DNA of 64,000 nt from CAYSGL01 sp964520985 (GTDB lineage: Bacteria; Pseudomonadota; Alphaproteobacteria; Micavibrionales; Micavibrionaceae). Positions 48,244-56,575 of the stretch are shown piece by piece. The stretch covers positions 1 to 64,000 of the forward strand of contig CAZFPB010000005.1 of assembly GCA_964520985.1 (NCBI GenBank), in the 5' to 3' direction. The notes below the pieces were generated by a model. The model worked only from the letters and a program-made list of their open reading frames with translations, had not been told where the DNA came from and made no database searches. A program made the position numbers and the translations under genes. Each line of letters begins with the position of its first letter. Position 1 is the first letter of the stretch.

Positions 48244-50176
48244 GATGCGCTGCCTTCTTGCCTGCGTGGTAGTCCTCGGCGGCCAGCAGCAGGGGTGCCC
48301 ACCGCAGGTATTCCCGACGGGTGCGAGGGTCCCGGAAGAACTGCTTGAAGTCGCCGGGCTTGTAGGCCGAGACGTTGAACAGATGCTCCGAGGCGATCTT
48401 GATCGAGGCCGGTATGCTCTCGTTCCAGCGACGGCCGCTGCGGGCTTCCCGGGTCCACCGGAAGGTGGCTACTCGGGTGCGCGGGCTCCACTCCCGCACG
48501 ACTGCCAGTTCCCCGGGCCCGGGGTCGCCGTAGGGACGGAAGCGCTTGGGCCGGTAGTGGCCCTTGTCGCGCCAGTCGTTGTCCATGCGGCGGCATTCCT
48601 TGGCCGCCTCGACGGTCTCCCAGTAGTCCTCGGCCCCGGCCACGATCGAGCCGACGAGGATGGCGCGGTTGAGCCGTGCCCGGTACGCCTCGAAGTCTGG
48701 CTTCTTCCCCTCATAGAGGACGTAGTTGCCGTCCCGCACGAGGGTGATCGCGGCCTCGAAGCCCTCTGCGGTCCACGTCCGGACAGGCGGGTGTGGCTGG
48801 AGCACTTCCGAGCGATCGAACAGCCCTTGGATGATCAGCGCGATCCGGTTGTACTCTTTGATCTGGTCGGCGATGACCTTCATCGAATCGTCGTAGTAGA
48901 CGTTCGTCGGGTCGAAAGGCTTCCATGCGTCGGGCTCGAAGCTGACGTGCTTGCCGTCGATCTTGAGTTCGGTGGACAGGAACCCGTAGGGGTTTCGGAT
49001 GCCGCTTTTGGGGTTCTCCTCGTTCCACTGCCGCCGAGCGCTGTCAGCCTTCTCCCACTCCGCCTTGAAGTAGTCGTACTGGCTCCTCGGCATGAAGCTG
49101 TCGATCCGGGTGCCGAACATCTTAACCATCATCGGCTCGCCGGGGTTGAACTCGGTCTCCTCCGGCACGATGAGTTCGCCGAAATCCATCTCGCAGTTCA
49201 TGCGCCAGACCTGCTCGCCGTTCCGGATGTAGAGGAACGTGAGCTTGTCAGCCTGCTCGATCTGGAGGTTGATGAACAGCTGGGCGATGCTGCCTTCGTG
49301 GTCTCGATCCTTCATGTCACGCCGGACCCGGAAGGCCACCATCGTGCGCGGGAAGGGCAGCAGGCGATCCCGGTTCTCGGGGCGAATCAGCCATGCGTCG
49401 AAGGCCCGGATGTCCTTGAACTCCATGCCGCCCGCCTCGTACTCCAGCAGGCATTCCTCGTCCATGTAGCGGCGCAGCTGCATGACGTGCAGCTTGGCGT
49501 CGGGGGCGGCCGGGGCGGCATCCGGAGTGAGCAGGGCGACGTTCTCGGTCAGCCCGGCGTAGAGGCTGATGTTGAAGATGCGGTCGTTGATCCCGCTGAT
49601 CTGGGCTTGCAGCGGGGCGACAGATGCCATGAGGGGCAGGGTGGGCGCGGTCATCCACCCGGCGAGCATCTTGTTGGCGCTCTCGATCTGCTTGAACAGG
49701 TCCGGCAGGGTCTCGGTCTTGGCCTTGACCAGAGCAGTCTCGTACTGCTTCACGTCGACCTGCCCGTTGAGGGTGGCGATGGCGGTGGACGAGGCGGCTG
49801 ACTGGTCCGTGATCGCCGGAGCCACGCCGAGGCTCCCGTACACGTCCCGAACTTCCAGCAGCAGGGCGTTGACCTTGCCCTGATACTCGGCGATCTGGGC
49901 CGCGATGTAGGCATCGGCGTTCGGCTCCAGCCGGGTCATCCGGTCGAGGTCGTCTACGTGTACACGAAGATGGCTGTAGCTGCGGTCGAACTCCGGGGTC
50001 CGGTACTCGACGAAGTTTGAGCCGAGCTTGACGGCGCAGCCGAGCCACGTCGTCTCCTCCTGCCGGTAGTTCCTGCTCGTGATCCAGCGCCACTCGCCGA
50101 GACGCGGCAGGCCTTCCTCGGCCGGGCCGTCCTCGCGGAACACACGCTCTTCGTCGATGGGTGTCAGGTCGCTCAT
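48236..50176 (-). CDS. Large unknown protein (646 residues)
   Basis: A soluble, acidic protein with no signal peptide or membrane segment. Residues about 90-230 are helical and coiled (QIAEYQGKVNALLLEVRDVYGSL; LVKAKTETLPDLFKQIESANKML). The centre is mixed alpha/beta (RRYMDEECLLEYEAGGMEFKDIRAFDAWLIRPENRDRLLPFPRTMVAFRVRRD). The last third has many Trp/Tyr/Arg residues (EDYWETVEAAKECRRMDNDWRDKGHYRPKRFRPYGDPG). Start 50176 overlaps the upstream stop. I recognise no domain. It is the largest orphan of the accessory block and may be an early takeover or DNA-metabolism protein; this is speculation. Confidence 0.7.
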   Translation of the reverse strand: MSDLTPIDEERVFREDGPAEEGLPRLGEWRWITSRNYRQEETTWLGCAVKLGSNFVEYRTPEFDRSYSHLRVHVDDLDRMTRLEPNADAYIAAQIAEYQGKVNALLLEVRDVYGSLGVAPAITDQSAASSTAIATLNGQVDVKQYETALVKAKTETLPDLFKQIESANKMLAGWMTAPTLPLMASVAPLQAQISGINDRIFNISLYAGLTENVALLTPDAAPAAPDAKLHVMQLRRYMDEECLLEYEAGGMEFKDIRAFDAWLIRPENRDRLLPFPRTMVAFRVRRDMKDRDHEGSIAQLFINLQIEQADKLTFLYIRNGEQVWRMNCEMDFGELIVPEETEFNPGEPMMVKMFGTRIDSFMPRSQYDYFKAEWEKADSARRQWNEENPKSGIRNPYGFLSTELKIDGKHVSFEPDAWKPFDPTNVYYDDSMKVIADQIKEYNRIALIIQGLFDRSEVLQPHPPVRTWTAEGFEAAITLVRDGNYVLYEGKKPDFEAYRARLNRAILVGSIVAGAEDYWETVEAAKECRRMDNDWRDKGHYRPKRFRPYGDPGPGELAVVREWSPRTRVATFRWTREARSGRRWNESIPASIKIASEHLFNVSAYKPGDFKQFFRDPRTRREYLRWAPLLLAAEDYHAGKKAAHRD

Positions 50177-50457
50177 CGGTGCTTCCATCCGTTCAGGTGA
50201 CCCCGCTCGTGCCGGAGCACCAACTTCCGCTTGTTGGGCGGCAGGGTCTCCAGCACGAAGATCGTGTTCATCAGGGGCACGGCGCACCCCCATATGTTGC
50301 TGCCTCGGGCGGCTTCCCGGAGCTTGCTCGCGCAGACCTGATTGGCCGTCGTCTGGTCGACGTAGTGGACCGAGTAGGGGCGGCGCGGCTCGTGATCATA
50401 TTTGGCCGGGGGCATGGCGATGCCGCCGATCATAAGGGCCACGGCGAGGAAGTTCAT
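50173..50457 (-). CDS. Small exported protein with HExxH motif
   Basis: A 94-residue protein. The N-terminus (MNFLAVALMIGGIAMPPAKY) is a signal peptide or anchor. Near the C-terminus RHERGHLNGW contains H-E-x-x-H, the zinc metallopeptidase signature. Two cysteines could form a disulphide. If the motif is functional this would be a very small secreted protease; it could equally be chance. Overlaps the next gene by 4 bp. Confidence 0.6.
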   Translation of the reverse strand: MNFLAVALMIGGIAMPPAKYDHEPRRPYSVHYVDQTTANQVCASKLREAARGSNIWGCAVPLMNTIFVLETLPPNKRKLVLRHERGHLNGWKHR

Positions 50458-50975
50458 CGCCAGAAGGGCTCCACCTTGCCGACTTTCCTGTAGGACAGGA
50501 TGCGGCCGCGCTCTCGCTTCCAGATGCGGTTGCCGTTGATGGTGACGTACCGGCCGCAGACGATCCAACCCTCGGCAACGTTATAAGATAACACGTCGTC
50601 TGGCCGGACCTCGCCGTCGAAGCGGACCTTGACGAACTTGGCGAGCGGGTTGGTGTGGTCGAGCGCATCCGGGGGTGCCTCGGAACGGTTCGGGCCCAAC
50701 TTGTCGAGCGCTTCCCGCAGCGCCGGATCGGCGACCAGCGAGAGCGGCACGTCCTTCGCCATGCGTTCAATCGTGCGGCCCAGCGCGCCAGACGCCGCAG
50801 CAGCGGCCGAGGCCGCAACGGCGACACCGGACAGGCCGTGGGCCAGCTTGGCTACGCGCGACGGCTTGCCCGGCTCGGCATTGCGGAGGTCGACCTTACC
50901 CCGGACGGCCTCGGTCATCTTCTGCTCGATGTCCGTGTTCACGGCGGCCGCGATCGTCTTTTCGACAGGGTTCAT
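50454..50975 (-). CDS. Unknown protein with hydrophobic central segment
   Basis: A 173-residue protein. An Ala-rich, weakly hydrophobic segment (LSGVAVAASAAAAASGALG) lies near residues 48-66, with a soluble C-terminal domain (WIVCGRYVTINGNRIWKRERGR) that looks beta-rich. Within the gene, the codons TTA TCT TAT AAC (about 50579-50593) are very unusual for this genome and form one copy of the TGTTAT/ATAACA inverted repeat. Confidence 0.6.
   Translation of the reverse strand: MNPVEKTIAAAVNTDIEQKMTEAVRGKVDLRNAEPGKPSRVAKLAHGLSGVAVAASAAAAASGALGRTIERMAKDVPLSLVADPALREALDKLGPNRSEAPPDALDHTNPLAKFVKVRFDGEVRPDDVLSYNVAEGWIVCGRYVTINGNRIWKRERGRILSYRKVGKVEPFWR
50579..50593. repeat. Inverted repeat GTTAT-AAG-ATAAC inside a gene
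   Basis: A third copy of the TGTTAT-N3-ATAACA element (here CGTTAT-AAG-ATAACA) embedded in a coding region. It forces rare TTA and TAT codons, so selection for the DNA site is plausible. Confidence 0.45.
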
Positions 50976-50978
50976 GGG

Positions 50979-51266
50979 CTATTCCTTCCAGACGTTCTGA
51001 CCGGTCTTGTCCCGGCACAGGCCGGTCTTCGGGTCGAAGATGACGATGTTGTCGGGGACGTGCTTCTCGACGCAGACGAAGTGCAGATGGCCGTCGCTGG
51101 TGTCGATCGGGCTGGCCATCACGACCTTGCCCCGGGGGAACCGCGCGGTGTGCCCTTCTTGGCAGCACACTTCGCAGACGGACTCCTCGATATGCGGGGG
51201 CAGGTCGTAGGCCTCGGGACGGCCATCGGGCCGGGAAACGTTGACGCGGGGGTCAGGTTTGGACAC
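50979..51266 (-). CDS. Small protein with CxxC pairs
   Basis: A 95-residue protein starting with GTG behind AGGAG. Cysteines occur as CEVCCQ and later C-V and C-R, giving a possible zinc site (HIEESVCEVCCQEGHTARF). It is the first gene downstream of the promoter at 51291-51319. Function unknown. Confidence 0.6.
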   Translation of the reverse strand: MSKPDPRVNVSRPDGRPEAYDLPPHIEESVCEVCCQEGHTARFPRGKVVMASPIDTSDGHLHFVCVEKHVPDNIVIFDPKTGLCRDKTGQNVWKE

Positions 51267-51290
51267 GCGAATCTCCTAGAACGAGGGGGA

Positions 51291-51319
51291 GATATAGACT
51301 ACCGCTGGTTGTCTGTCAA
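51291..51319 (-). promoter_or_regulatory. Minus-strand promoter at 51.3 kb
   Basis: TTGACA (complement of 51314-51319), 17-bp spacer, TATATC (complement of 51291-51296), with GGTAGTC before the -10 box: the best match to the genome's promoter consensus. On the plus strand GTTG-TCTGT-CAAC forms an inverted repeat over the -35 box. The -35 box lies in the last codons of the gene at 51299-51697. Confidence 0.75.
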
Positions 51320-51697
51320 CGGCGGTTCCCACGTCTTGCCGCAGTATCGGCAGAGATAGGCGTGGGGCTTCGCATCTCCGATGAAGGTTCGAGGGAGCCA
51401 GTCGTGCTCGCCGGTCAGGCCGCCCCCCGTGACGCACCCCTCGGCGGGCGGCATCGCCTCTTCGATCGGCTCCCCGACGCCCATCTCTTCGAGCCGAGCC
51501 TTCAGCGCCGCGAAGGTGCCGGGATGCACCAGCGTGATCTTGGCCTGCTCCAGCAGGTCTTCGTTCAGGTCGCGCAGGGGTCCCGAGTACACGACCTTGA
51601 TGGTCACGTACTGGCCCGGGGCGGCGTAGTCGGGTGCGAGCAGAACGCCGTGGTGCGGAAGCACGCTGTCGCAGGGCAGGAAGCGGTTCAGGTCCAT
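51299..51697 (-). CDS. Unknown protein with a possible zinc pair
   Basis: A 132-residue protein; the ATG at 51697 overlaps the upstream TGA. Near the C-terminus YLCRYCGKTWEPP contains CxxCG, a typical half zinc ribbon, with HDW upstream as a possible further ligand. The promoter for the next transcription unit lies in its 3' end. Confidence 0.6.
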   Translation of the reverse strand: MDLNRFLPCDSVLPHHGVLLAPDYAAPGQYVTIKVVYSGPLRDLNEDLLEQAKITLVHPGTFAALKARLEEMGVGEPIEEAMPPAEGCVTGGGLTGEHDWLPRTFIGDAKPHAYLCRYCGKTWEPPLTDNQR

Positions 51698-51933
51698 CAC
51701 TGGCTCCGTAGCGGGATACCCATCCGGTAGCAGTTTACGTTGGCGTAAACCTCGGCTCCGGGGGCGAGATGGTAGATGATGTCTTCGACGATCGAGCGCT
51801 GGCCGGTCAGCGTCAGGCCGGACACGTCGTAGACCGAATCGTTGACAACGACGATCGCGTCATCCAGCCCGACCTCGGCGAGATCGCGGCCGCTGATGAC
51901 GAGACGCATGCCGGGAATCAGATGTCCTGCCAC
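51697..51933 (-). CDS. Small unknown beta-rich protein
   Basis: A 78-residue protein (MRLVISGRDLAEVGLDDAIVVVNDSVYDVSGLTLTGQRSIVEDII). The GTG at 51933 has GGGAG eight bases upstream and is preferred; an ATG at 51909 without a box is the alternative. The pattern IVVVNDSVYDVSGL could be a cytochrome b5-like or barrel start, but is not diagnostic. Confidence 0.55.
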   Translation of the reverse strand: MAGHLIPGMRLVISGRDLAEVGLDDAIVVVNDSVYDVSGLTLTGQRSIVEDIIYHLAPGAEVYANVNCYRMGIPLRSQ

Positions 51934-52220
51934 CAGAAATGCTCCCTGTCTTTTGGCAACTGCTGCGGGTGCCGGGGTTCCGGCTTGCTGGCGCTTCGGT
52001 AGGTCGGGCTCGGCATGGGTGTGGTCTCGGGGATCAGCTTCCCCTTCACGGGGAACGGCCGCGACCGCAAGGTGGCGAGGTCGTTGATCTCGGCCGCCTC
52101 GTGGAACCGCGCCACGGGCCCCTGATAGCCGCAGGAGCGGCAACGGTCGTCGCCGGTGGGGAGATCGCCACCCCACTGGATGTTCTGGCTGCGGCAGTTC
52201 GGGCAGATCGGCAGGCTCAT
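51918..52220 (-). CDS. Zinc-ribbon protein, Lar-like
   Basis: A 100-residue protein. The N-terminal CPNCRSQNIQWGG...DDRCRSCGYQGPVARF is a four-cysteine zinc ribbon of the type found in Lar restriction-alleviation and similar phage proteins. The remainder is Pro/Arg-rich. A restriction-alleviation role is one possibility; many small phage zinc ribbons are otherwise uncharacterised. Confidence 0.65.
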   Translation of the reverse strand: MSLPICPNCRSQNIQWGGDLPTGDDRCRSCGYQGPVARFHEAAEINDLATLRSRPFPVKGKLIPETTPMPSPTYRSASKPEPRHPQQLPKDREHFWWQDI

Positions 52221-52471
52221 GTCCGTGCTCCGGTGATCGGGGAGGGGATCGAGGCGAAGACCTCCTCCACATGGTTGAAGTAGTCCTGCAAGGATAGCCC
52301 CTCGGTCTGGAGCAGGTCTTCCTTGCGCCGCCATTCCGGCAGCAGCGTGTGGAACTTGGCGATCATCACGGGATGGCCGGAGGCTTCGAGCAGGATCATG
52401 GGCTCGCCGATGCCGTTGTGCATGGCGACGAAGTGCTCGTCCTCGGCATCCCAGTGGAAGATCACCGCCAT
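52217..52471 (-). CDS. Small unknown protein
   Basis: An 84-residue alpha/beta protein (EHFVAMHNGIGEPMILLEASGHPVMIAKFHTLLPEWRRKEDLL) with no known motif. Coupled by 1-4 bp overlaps to both neighbours. Confidence 0.6.
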   Translation of the reverse strand: MAVIFHWDAEDEHFVAMHNGIGEPMILLEASGHPVMIAKFHTLLPEWRRKEDLLQTEGLSLQDYFNHVEEVFASIPSPITGART

Positions 52472-52812
52472 CAGCAGGGGCCGGGGTCGAAGTAGTTGGA
52501 GAGCAGGTCGAGTGCGCCCACGGGAGCCTCGCGGTGGAGCGCGGCGAACGAGGGGTCCTCGGTGTCGGTGCAGACGACCTCTACCTGCTCGTCGGTCAGC
52601 TGGGCGTACCACTTCTCGATCGGTTCGAGCGGCGCGATCGGGTGGAAGTGTTCCAGCCAATGAGAGAACTCGCCTGCCCACATGCCGATCGGCCGCTCGC
52701 GGTTGATGCCGCCATTGTCGAGCGCGACCATCAAGCAGGCCTTGGCGATACCCGGATAGGTCTGGGTCATGCGGGTGAGGGGGATGTCTTCAGGCTTGAA
52801 GGGGAGGGCCAT
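52471..52812 (-). CDS. Unknown protein
   Basis: A 113-residue helical protein (KACLMVALDNGG; EFSHWLEHFHPIAPLEPIEKWYAQLTDEQVEVVC). Similar DUF-type proteins appear in phage accessory regions; I cannot name the family. The ATG overlaps the upstream stop. Confidence 0.6.
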   Translation of the reverse strand: MALPFKPEDIPLTRMTQTYPGIAKACLMVALDNGGINRERPIGMWAGEFSHWLEHFHPIAPLEPIEKWYAQLTDEQVEVVCTDTEDPSFAALHREAPVGALDLLSNYFDPGPC

Positions 52813-53057
52813 CAGTTAGCTCCAAATTTCCGGTTGGCGATGAGGCGTTGGTCGGGCCGGGCGATGTACCGCAGCACCTTGCCCGACAGCTTGGCTGCGT
52901 TGTCCGTGGCATCCTTGACGATCGACTGCTCGTGGGCCGCCAGCTGCGAGGCCCTGATCTCGAACTCGGGCTCCAGTTCCCGGGAGCTATGGATTTCGAG
53001 TTCACCCCGGTCGTCCATGTACACGGTGAACGACAGGCGGCCGATGAGCTTAGCCAA
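52812..53057 (-). CDS. Small unknown protein with TTG start
   Basis: An 81-residue protein starting with TTG behind a GGAGG box seven bases upstream. Beta strands (RLSFTVYMDDRGELEIHSS) then a helix (QSIVKDATDNAAKLSGKVLRYI). Unknown function. Confidence 0.6.
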   Translation of the reverse strand: MAKLIGRLSFTVYMDDRGELEIHSSRELEPEFEIRASQLAAHEQSIVKDATDNAAKLSGKVLRYIARPDQRLIANRKFGAN

Positions 53058-53421
53058 TGGCGGCCTCCCGGCGCGCGGCGTCGGCCTCGGCGCGCTCGCG
53101 CTCGCGGATCAAGTCTTCCTGCTTCCGGATGAGCGTGTTGACGCCCTCCATCAGGTCGAACTTGGTGTTGCGCTCCTGCTCCATGGTGGCGATCTCGCCT
53201 TCGAGCCGCTTCACCCCCGCCAGCAGGGCCTCGACCTCGGCACGCTTGCCGCCGATCTTGCCGTTGATGGTGGTGATCCCGGCGGCGTAGGTGTCGACGA
53301 GGAGCTTGAACTGGGCGATGGCGGTCTCTTCGGAGGACAGCTTGCGGTCGCCCGGCAGACGCGGCGGATCAGGCGGGTCCTTCAGGATGTCGAGGGCTTC
53401 GTTCGCAAAGGCGTTGGTCAT
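53050..53421 (-). CDS. Coiled-coil protein
   Basis: A 123-residue protein dominated by heptad-type sequence (KIGGKRAEVEALLAGVKRLEGEIATMEQERNTKFDLMEGVNTLIRKQEDLIRERERAEADAARREAA). A scaffold or oligomerisation role is likely; partner unknown. Confidence 0.65.
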   Translation of the reverse strand: MTNAFANEALDILKDPPDPPRLPGDRKLSSEETAIAQFKLLVDTYAAGITTINGKIGGKRAEVEALLAGVKRLEGEIATMEQERNTKFDLMEGVNTLIRKQEDLIRERERAEADAARREAAIG

Positions 53422-53435
53422 CGGGACGTTCCTTG

Positions 53436-53900
53436 TCAGGTGTTCTGGGGGCCAGCGACGATCGTCTCGTCACCGGGAGGATCGAGGGCGAGGCTTCCCT
53501 GATCCGGGTCGATCTCGGGCTCGACCTGCGGCGCGGGCTCGGGAATCGGCGGGGCGTCGATCTTGGGCACGTCGGGCTCACCGGCGGCGGGCCCGGCGGT
53601 CGCCTTCACGAACTCGAAGTCGGAGTTGACGTGGACGTGGATACCGGCGGCGTGCAGGGTCTCGATCAGGGTATTCAGGTCGACGAAGGCCATGGTGCGG
53701 AAGGCCATGTCGCCCAGCTGGAACTCGTCGCGCACCCCGTCGAAGATGTAGGCGTGCGGCCCGCCGAAGGGAATCTCGTCGCGGAAGGGCACGATCACCG
53801 CCACCAGTTCCGCCGGATCGAGATGGTAGTAGTTGATGACCTGCACGAGGTCGCTGAAGGTGCCGGGGCTCGGGCGGTCGTCGCCGGGGTGCGTGTACAC
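53436..53900 (-). CDS. Unknown protein with Pro-rich acidic tail
   Basis: A 154-residue protein starting with GTG. Residues 1-100 form a globular alpha/beta domain (LVQVINYYHLDPAELVAVIVPFRDEI; AFVDLNTLIETLHAAGIHVHV). The last 50 residues are Pro/Glu/Asp-rich and disordered. Not recognised. Confidence 0.6.
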   Translation of the reverse strand: MYTHPGDDRPSPGTFSDLVQVINYYHLDPAELVAVIVPFRDEIPFGGPHAYIFDGVRDEFQLGDMAFRTMAFVDLNTLIETLHAAGIHVHVNSDFEFVKATAGPAAGEPDVPKIDAPPIPEPAPQVEPEIDPDQGSLALDPPGDETIVAGPQNT

Positions 53901-53910
53901 GGGTGCGCTC

Positions 53911-54513
53911 CTATCGCTGGGGGAACTCAGTCATCCGGGGCCACCAAGCCTCGGCGAAGGCCTGATCCATAGCACGACCGTCCGGGCCGTAGAAGTTCTG
54001 GGCGTCGATCCGCCAGTAGACGCCCGCCGGGATCGGCTGCTTCAGGGGCTTCAGCTGAACATCGTCCGCCGGGAACAGGTGCGCGGCCATGGCGGCGTAC
54101 ACGTCAGGGTGGGCTTCCCGGTAGTCCTCGCGCAGCTGGGCGGCCGCGCCGTAGGGCATGGCGAGTTCCGGGTGGAATCCGACCGTTCGCTCGGTATGCA
54201 TCGCCTCGGGCACAGGGCCGCCCTCGAACCGCTGCGCGCCGCCGAACAGGGTGGCGAAGATCGGCCGGTCGAAGATGCCGGAGCCGCGCTGCTCGGCGTG
54301 CTCCAGTCCCGCGATCTCGCCGTCGATCTGCGCCAGTTCGGCCCACGACCCCGGCATGTCGGGATCGACCGTCTCGATGTCCACGGCGATGGTGCGGCGA
54401 CGGTTCTTCTGCGCCCCGATGATTCCCGCCGTGACGAGCCCGGCGATGCCGCCGACCGCGAGCACGGTGGCGAGCACGGTCGCCGGGGTGATGACGATAG
54501 GGAACAGGCTCAT
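53911..54513 (-). CDS. Membrane-anchored unknown protein beside the AAA+ gene
   Basis: A 200-residue protein. Residues 5-33 are a transmembrane segment (VITPATVLATVLAVGGIAGLVTAGIIGA), then a basic stretch NRRR and a soluble domain. Its start touches the stop of the AAA+ gene, so the two are probably co-translated and may act together at the membrane. Confidence 0.65.
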   Translation of the reverse strand: MSLFPIVITPATVLATVLAVGGIAGLVTAGIIGAQKNRRRTIAVDIETVDPDMPGSWAELAQIDGEIAGLEHAEQRGSGIFDRPIFATLFGGAQRFEGGPVPEAMHTERTVGFHPELAMPYGAAAQLREDYREAHPDVYAAMAAHLFPADDVQLKPLKQPIPAGVYWRIDAQNFYGPDGRAMDQAFAEAWWPRMTEFPQR

Positions 54514-56138
54514 CAGACGATCTCCTCTTCAGCGATTTCGATGGCGCGGAACACCGCGCACTGCCGGAAGATGTCGACCGACAGGGGGATGTCCTTGAAC
54601 TTGGCAGTCCGGAGCGCCAGACGCGACAGCATCTTCACGTCGCGCGGCGCGATCTTGGGGAAGAGGTTGACCAGCCGCAGGATGTCGTGGTCGGTCAGCT
54701 TCGCCCCGTAGTTGGTCAGCAGCACCTTCCAGACCCGCTCGCGCAGGTCGGCGCTCGGCACGTCGTAGTGGATGATGGCGGCGCACCGGGAGATGATCGC
54801 CTCGTCGATGTCGTTCGGCCGGTTAGTGGTCATAAACAGCAGGCCGTCGAAGTATTCGAGCACCCGCAGGAACTCGGCGACGATGGCGTTCTGCTCGATG
54901 TTGTCGCCGCGCGTCTTGACGAACACGTCGGACTCGTCGAGCAGCAGGATACAGCCCCAGCGCTTCTGCCGGGCGAAGATGGTCTTCAGGTTCTCCTCGA
55001 TCTCTTTGGCCGTCGTGCCGAGGCCGCCGGTCATAATCGAGTACACGGGCTTCTCGATGATCTCCGAGTAGATTTCGGCCGTCAGGGTCTTGCCGACGCC
55101 GGGCACGCCCTTGGCGAGGATGATGTTGCCCGCGCTCTTGCCTTCGATGATGTCGCCGAGGAAGGCGTCGAGATCGTGGGTCAGGATGTCGAGCAGGTCG
55201 CGGTGCGACTGCGGCAGCACCAGCTTGTCGCCCAGCGACTTGTCCCAGACGTAGGGGGTCAGCAGGTTGGCGTGGGCGAGGTAGAAGACGTGATCCGACA
55301 GGTCGAAAACGCCGGTGACCGGGTGCTCCGGCACGACCATGATCTCGTCGTTGTACACCGGGCACTCCGCCCCGGCCGCCTTGCGCTTGATGTCGTCGTG
55401 GGCGAAGTCGTGGATGACCTTGTGCTTGGGGCGCGGGGCGTCGTTCCGCCAGTCGCCACCGTCGATGTAGCGGCCCTCGAACACGAACTGCTGCGCGAAC
55501 TTCCCTGCGATCTCGCGCTGGTGCTTCGCCACGGCGGCGTCATACTCGGCGCGAAGCTCGGCCGTTTCCTTCAGCCAGCCCCCGCTCGCCAGCGCATCGG
55601 CTACCCGGCGGCGCGTGGCGTCGTTGGGGTCGAACGAGACGGTGCGGGTCTCGACGTTCATGCCGCCCCGGTTGTCCCGGTAGGTCGAGGTCGCCTTGCC
55701 CGAGTAGGCGGTAAGGTACATCGCCACCGACGGCTTGTCGTCCTTGTTGCGACCGGCGTCATGGTACTGCACGCGGGTCACCAGCCACGGGTACAACTGG
55801 CCGTCGGCCTCGCGGCGGTAGACCCAGCCGTCGATGCGCTCGTGGTTCAGGAACGCCTTGAGGATGGTGTCGAAGGCCCGGAAATTGGGGATCGTCTTGC
55901 CGAAGTCGCCCGAGTACACGGCGAGCAGGTTGTCGAAAGTGCGGCCGAGCGCGCCGTCGGCATGCTCCGCCAGCTGCTTGACCTCATCCAGCGACAGGTT
56001 GCCGGTCTCGATCTCGAACTCGGCCTCTTCGATCACCTGACCTTCCCGGTGGCTGAACTTGCCCCAGCGGTCGAGCAGCGACTTGAACTTCGGCGCGGTG
56101 GTCTGCGCGAGGATGGCGTGTGGGATGTTGAGCTTCAT
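54513..56138 (-). CDS. AAA+ ATPase
   Basis: A 541-residue protein. The AAA+ module occupies about residues 320-541: Walker A GVPGVGKT (K350), Walker B ILLLDESD (D401, E402), sensor-1 region MTTNRPNDID and arginine-finger area IISRCAAII. The N-terminal 300 residues are an adaptor domain (YPWLVTRVQYHDAGRN; VETRTVSFDPNDATRRRVADAL; FVFEGRYIDG). The layout of a non-catalytic domain followed by one AAA+ domain resembles large CDC48/BCS1-like remodelling ATPases more than helicase loaders. The substrate is unknown. Flanked on both sides by small membrane proteins. Confidence 0.85.
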   Translation of the reverse strand: MKLNIPHAILAQTTAPKFKSLLDRWGKFSHREGQVIEEAEFEIETGNLSLDEVKQLAEHADGALGRTFDNLLAVYSGDFGKTIPNFRAFDTILKAFLNHERIDGWVYRREADGQLYPWLVTRVQYHDAGRNKDDKPSVAMYLTAYSGKATSTYRDNRGGMNVETRTVSFDPNDATRRRVADALASGGWLKETAELRAEYDAAVAKHQREIAGKFAQQFVFEGRYIDGGDWRNDAPRPKHKVIHDFAHDDIKRKAAGAECPVYNDEIMVVPEHPVTGVFDLSDHVFYLAHANLLTPYVWDKSLGDKLVLPQSHRDLLDILTHDLDAFLGDIIEGKSAGNIILAKGVPGVGKTLTAEIYSEIIEKPVYSIMTGGLGTTAKEIEENLKTIFARQKRWGCILLLDESDVFVKTRGDNIEQNAIVAEFLRVLEYFDGLLFMTTNRPNDIDEAIISRCAAIIHYDVPSADLRERVWKVLLTNYGAKLTDHDILRLVNLFPKIAPRDVKMLSRLALRTAKFKDIPLSVDIFRQCAVFRAIEIAEEEIV

Positions 56139-56317
56139 TCGGAGGCATCCTTGTTCGGGAAGACGGTGTTCTCGGCGACGGCGACGACGAGGATCAGGAC
56201 CAGCCAGATCGGCACGGAGGCCCACCACGGCAGGCCCCAGAACCACACGCTGTTCGCCAGCAGGTCGGCGATCGACCAGCGCGGACGGAAGACTTGAGCA
56301 GGGGTGGGGAAGCGCAT
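56135..56317 (-). CDS. Small membrane protein
   Basis: A 60-residue protein with one strong, Trp-rich transmembrane helix (VWFWGLPWWASVPIWLVLILVVAVA, about 24-48). Overlaps the AAA+ start by 4 bp. It could anchor the AAA+ complex at the membrane. Confidence 0.65.
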   Translation of the reverse strand: MRFPTPAQVFRPRWSIADLLANSVWFWGLPWWASVPIWLVLILVVAVAENTVFPNKDASE

Positions 56318-56320
56318 CGG

Positions 56321-56575
56321 TCAGCCTGCCGTGGAATGGACGTTGTTGGGGAACTGGAGGCGGCCGAGATACGCGTCACACTTATCGACCGCCGGAGCGA
56401 AATCGGAGTTTCCGGAATCCATGATGGCGTCGATCTCGGCCTGCTGATCCCGGTCGTAGATTTCCACGCACGGGTCCCCGATGGTGTAGAACCCGAGCCG
56501 CTTCGAGGGGCACTCGGCGAGCAGTTTATTGACCTTCCTGATCCACGCCTTCTCGGCGGCGGTGAGCGATGCCAT
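56321..56575 (-). CDS. Small conserved phage-type protein
   Basis: An 84-residue protein (LTAAEKAWIRKVNKLLAECPSKRLGFYTIGDPCVEIYDR). Proteins with this opening are common in phages of diverse hosts, without known function. ATG at 56575 is chosen; it overlaps the next gene's stop. Confidence 0.7.
   Translation of the reverse strand: MASLTAAEKAWIRKVNKLLAECPSKRLGFYTIGDPCVEIYDRDQQAEIDAIMDSGNSDFAPAVDKCDAYLGRLQFPNNVHSTAG

Noticed and set aside
54687..56297. 536-residue plus-strand frame opposite the AAA+ gene
   Set aside because: Walker motifs and coupling place the gene on the minus strand; the plus frame is low-complexity Val/Gly/Arg.
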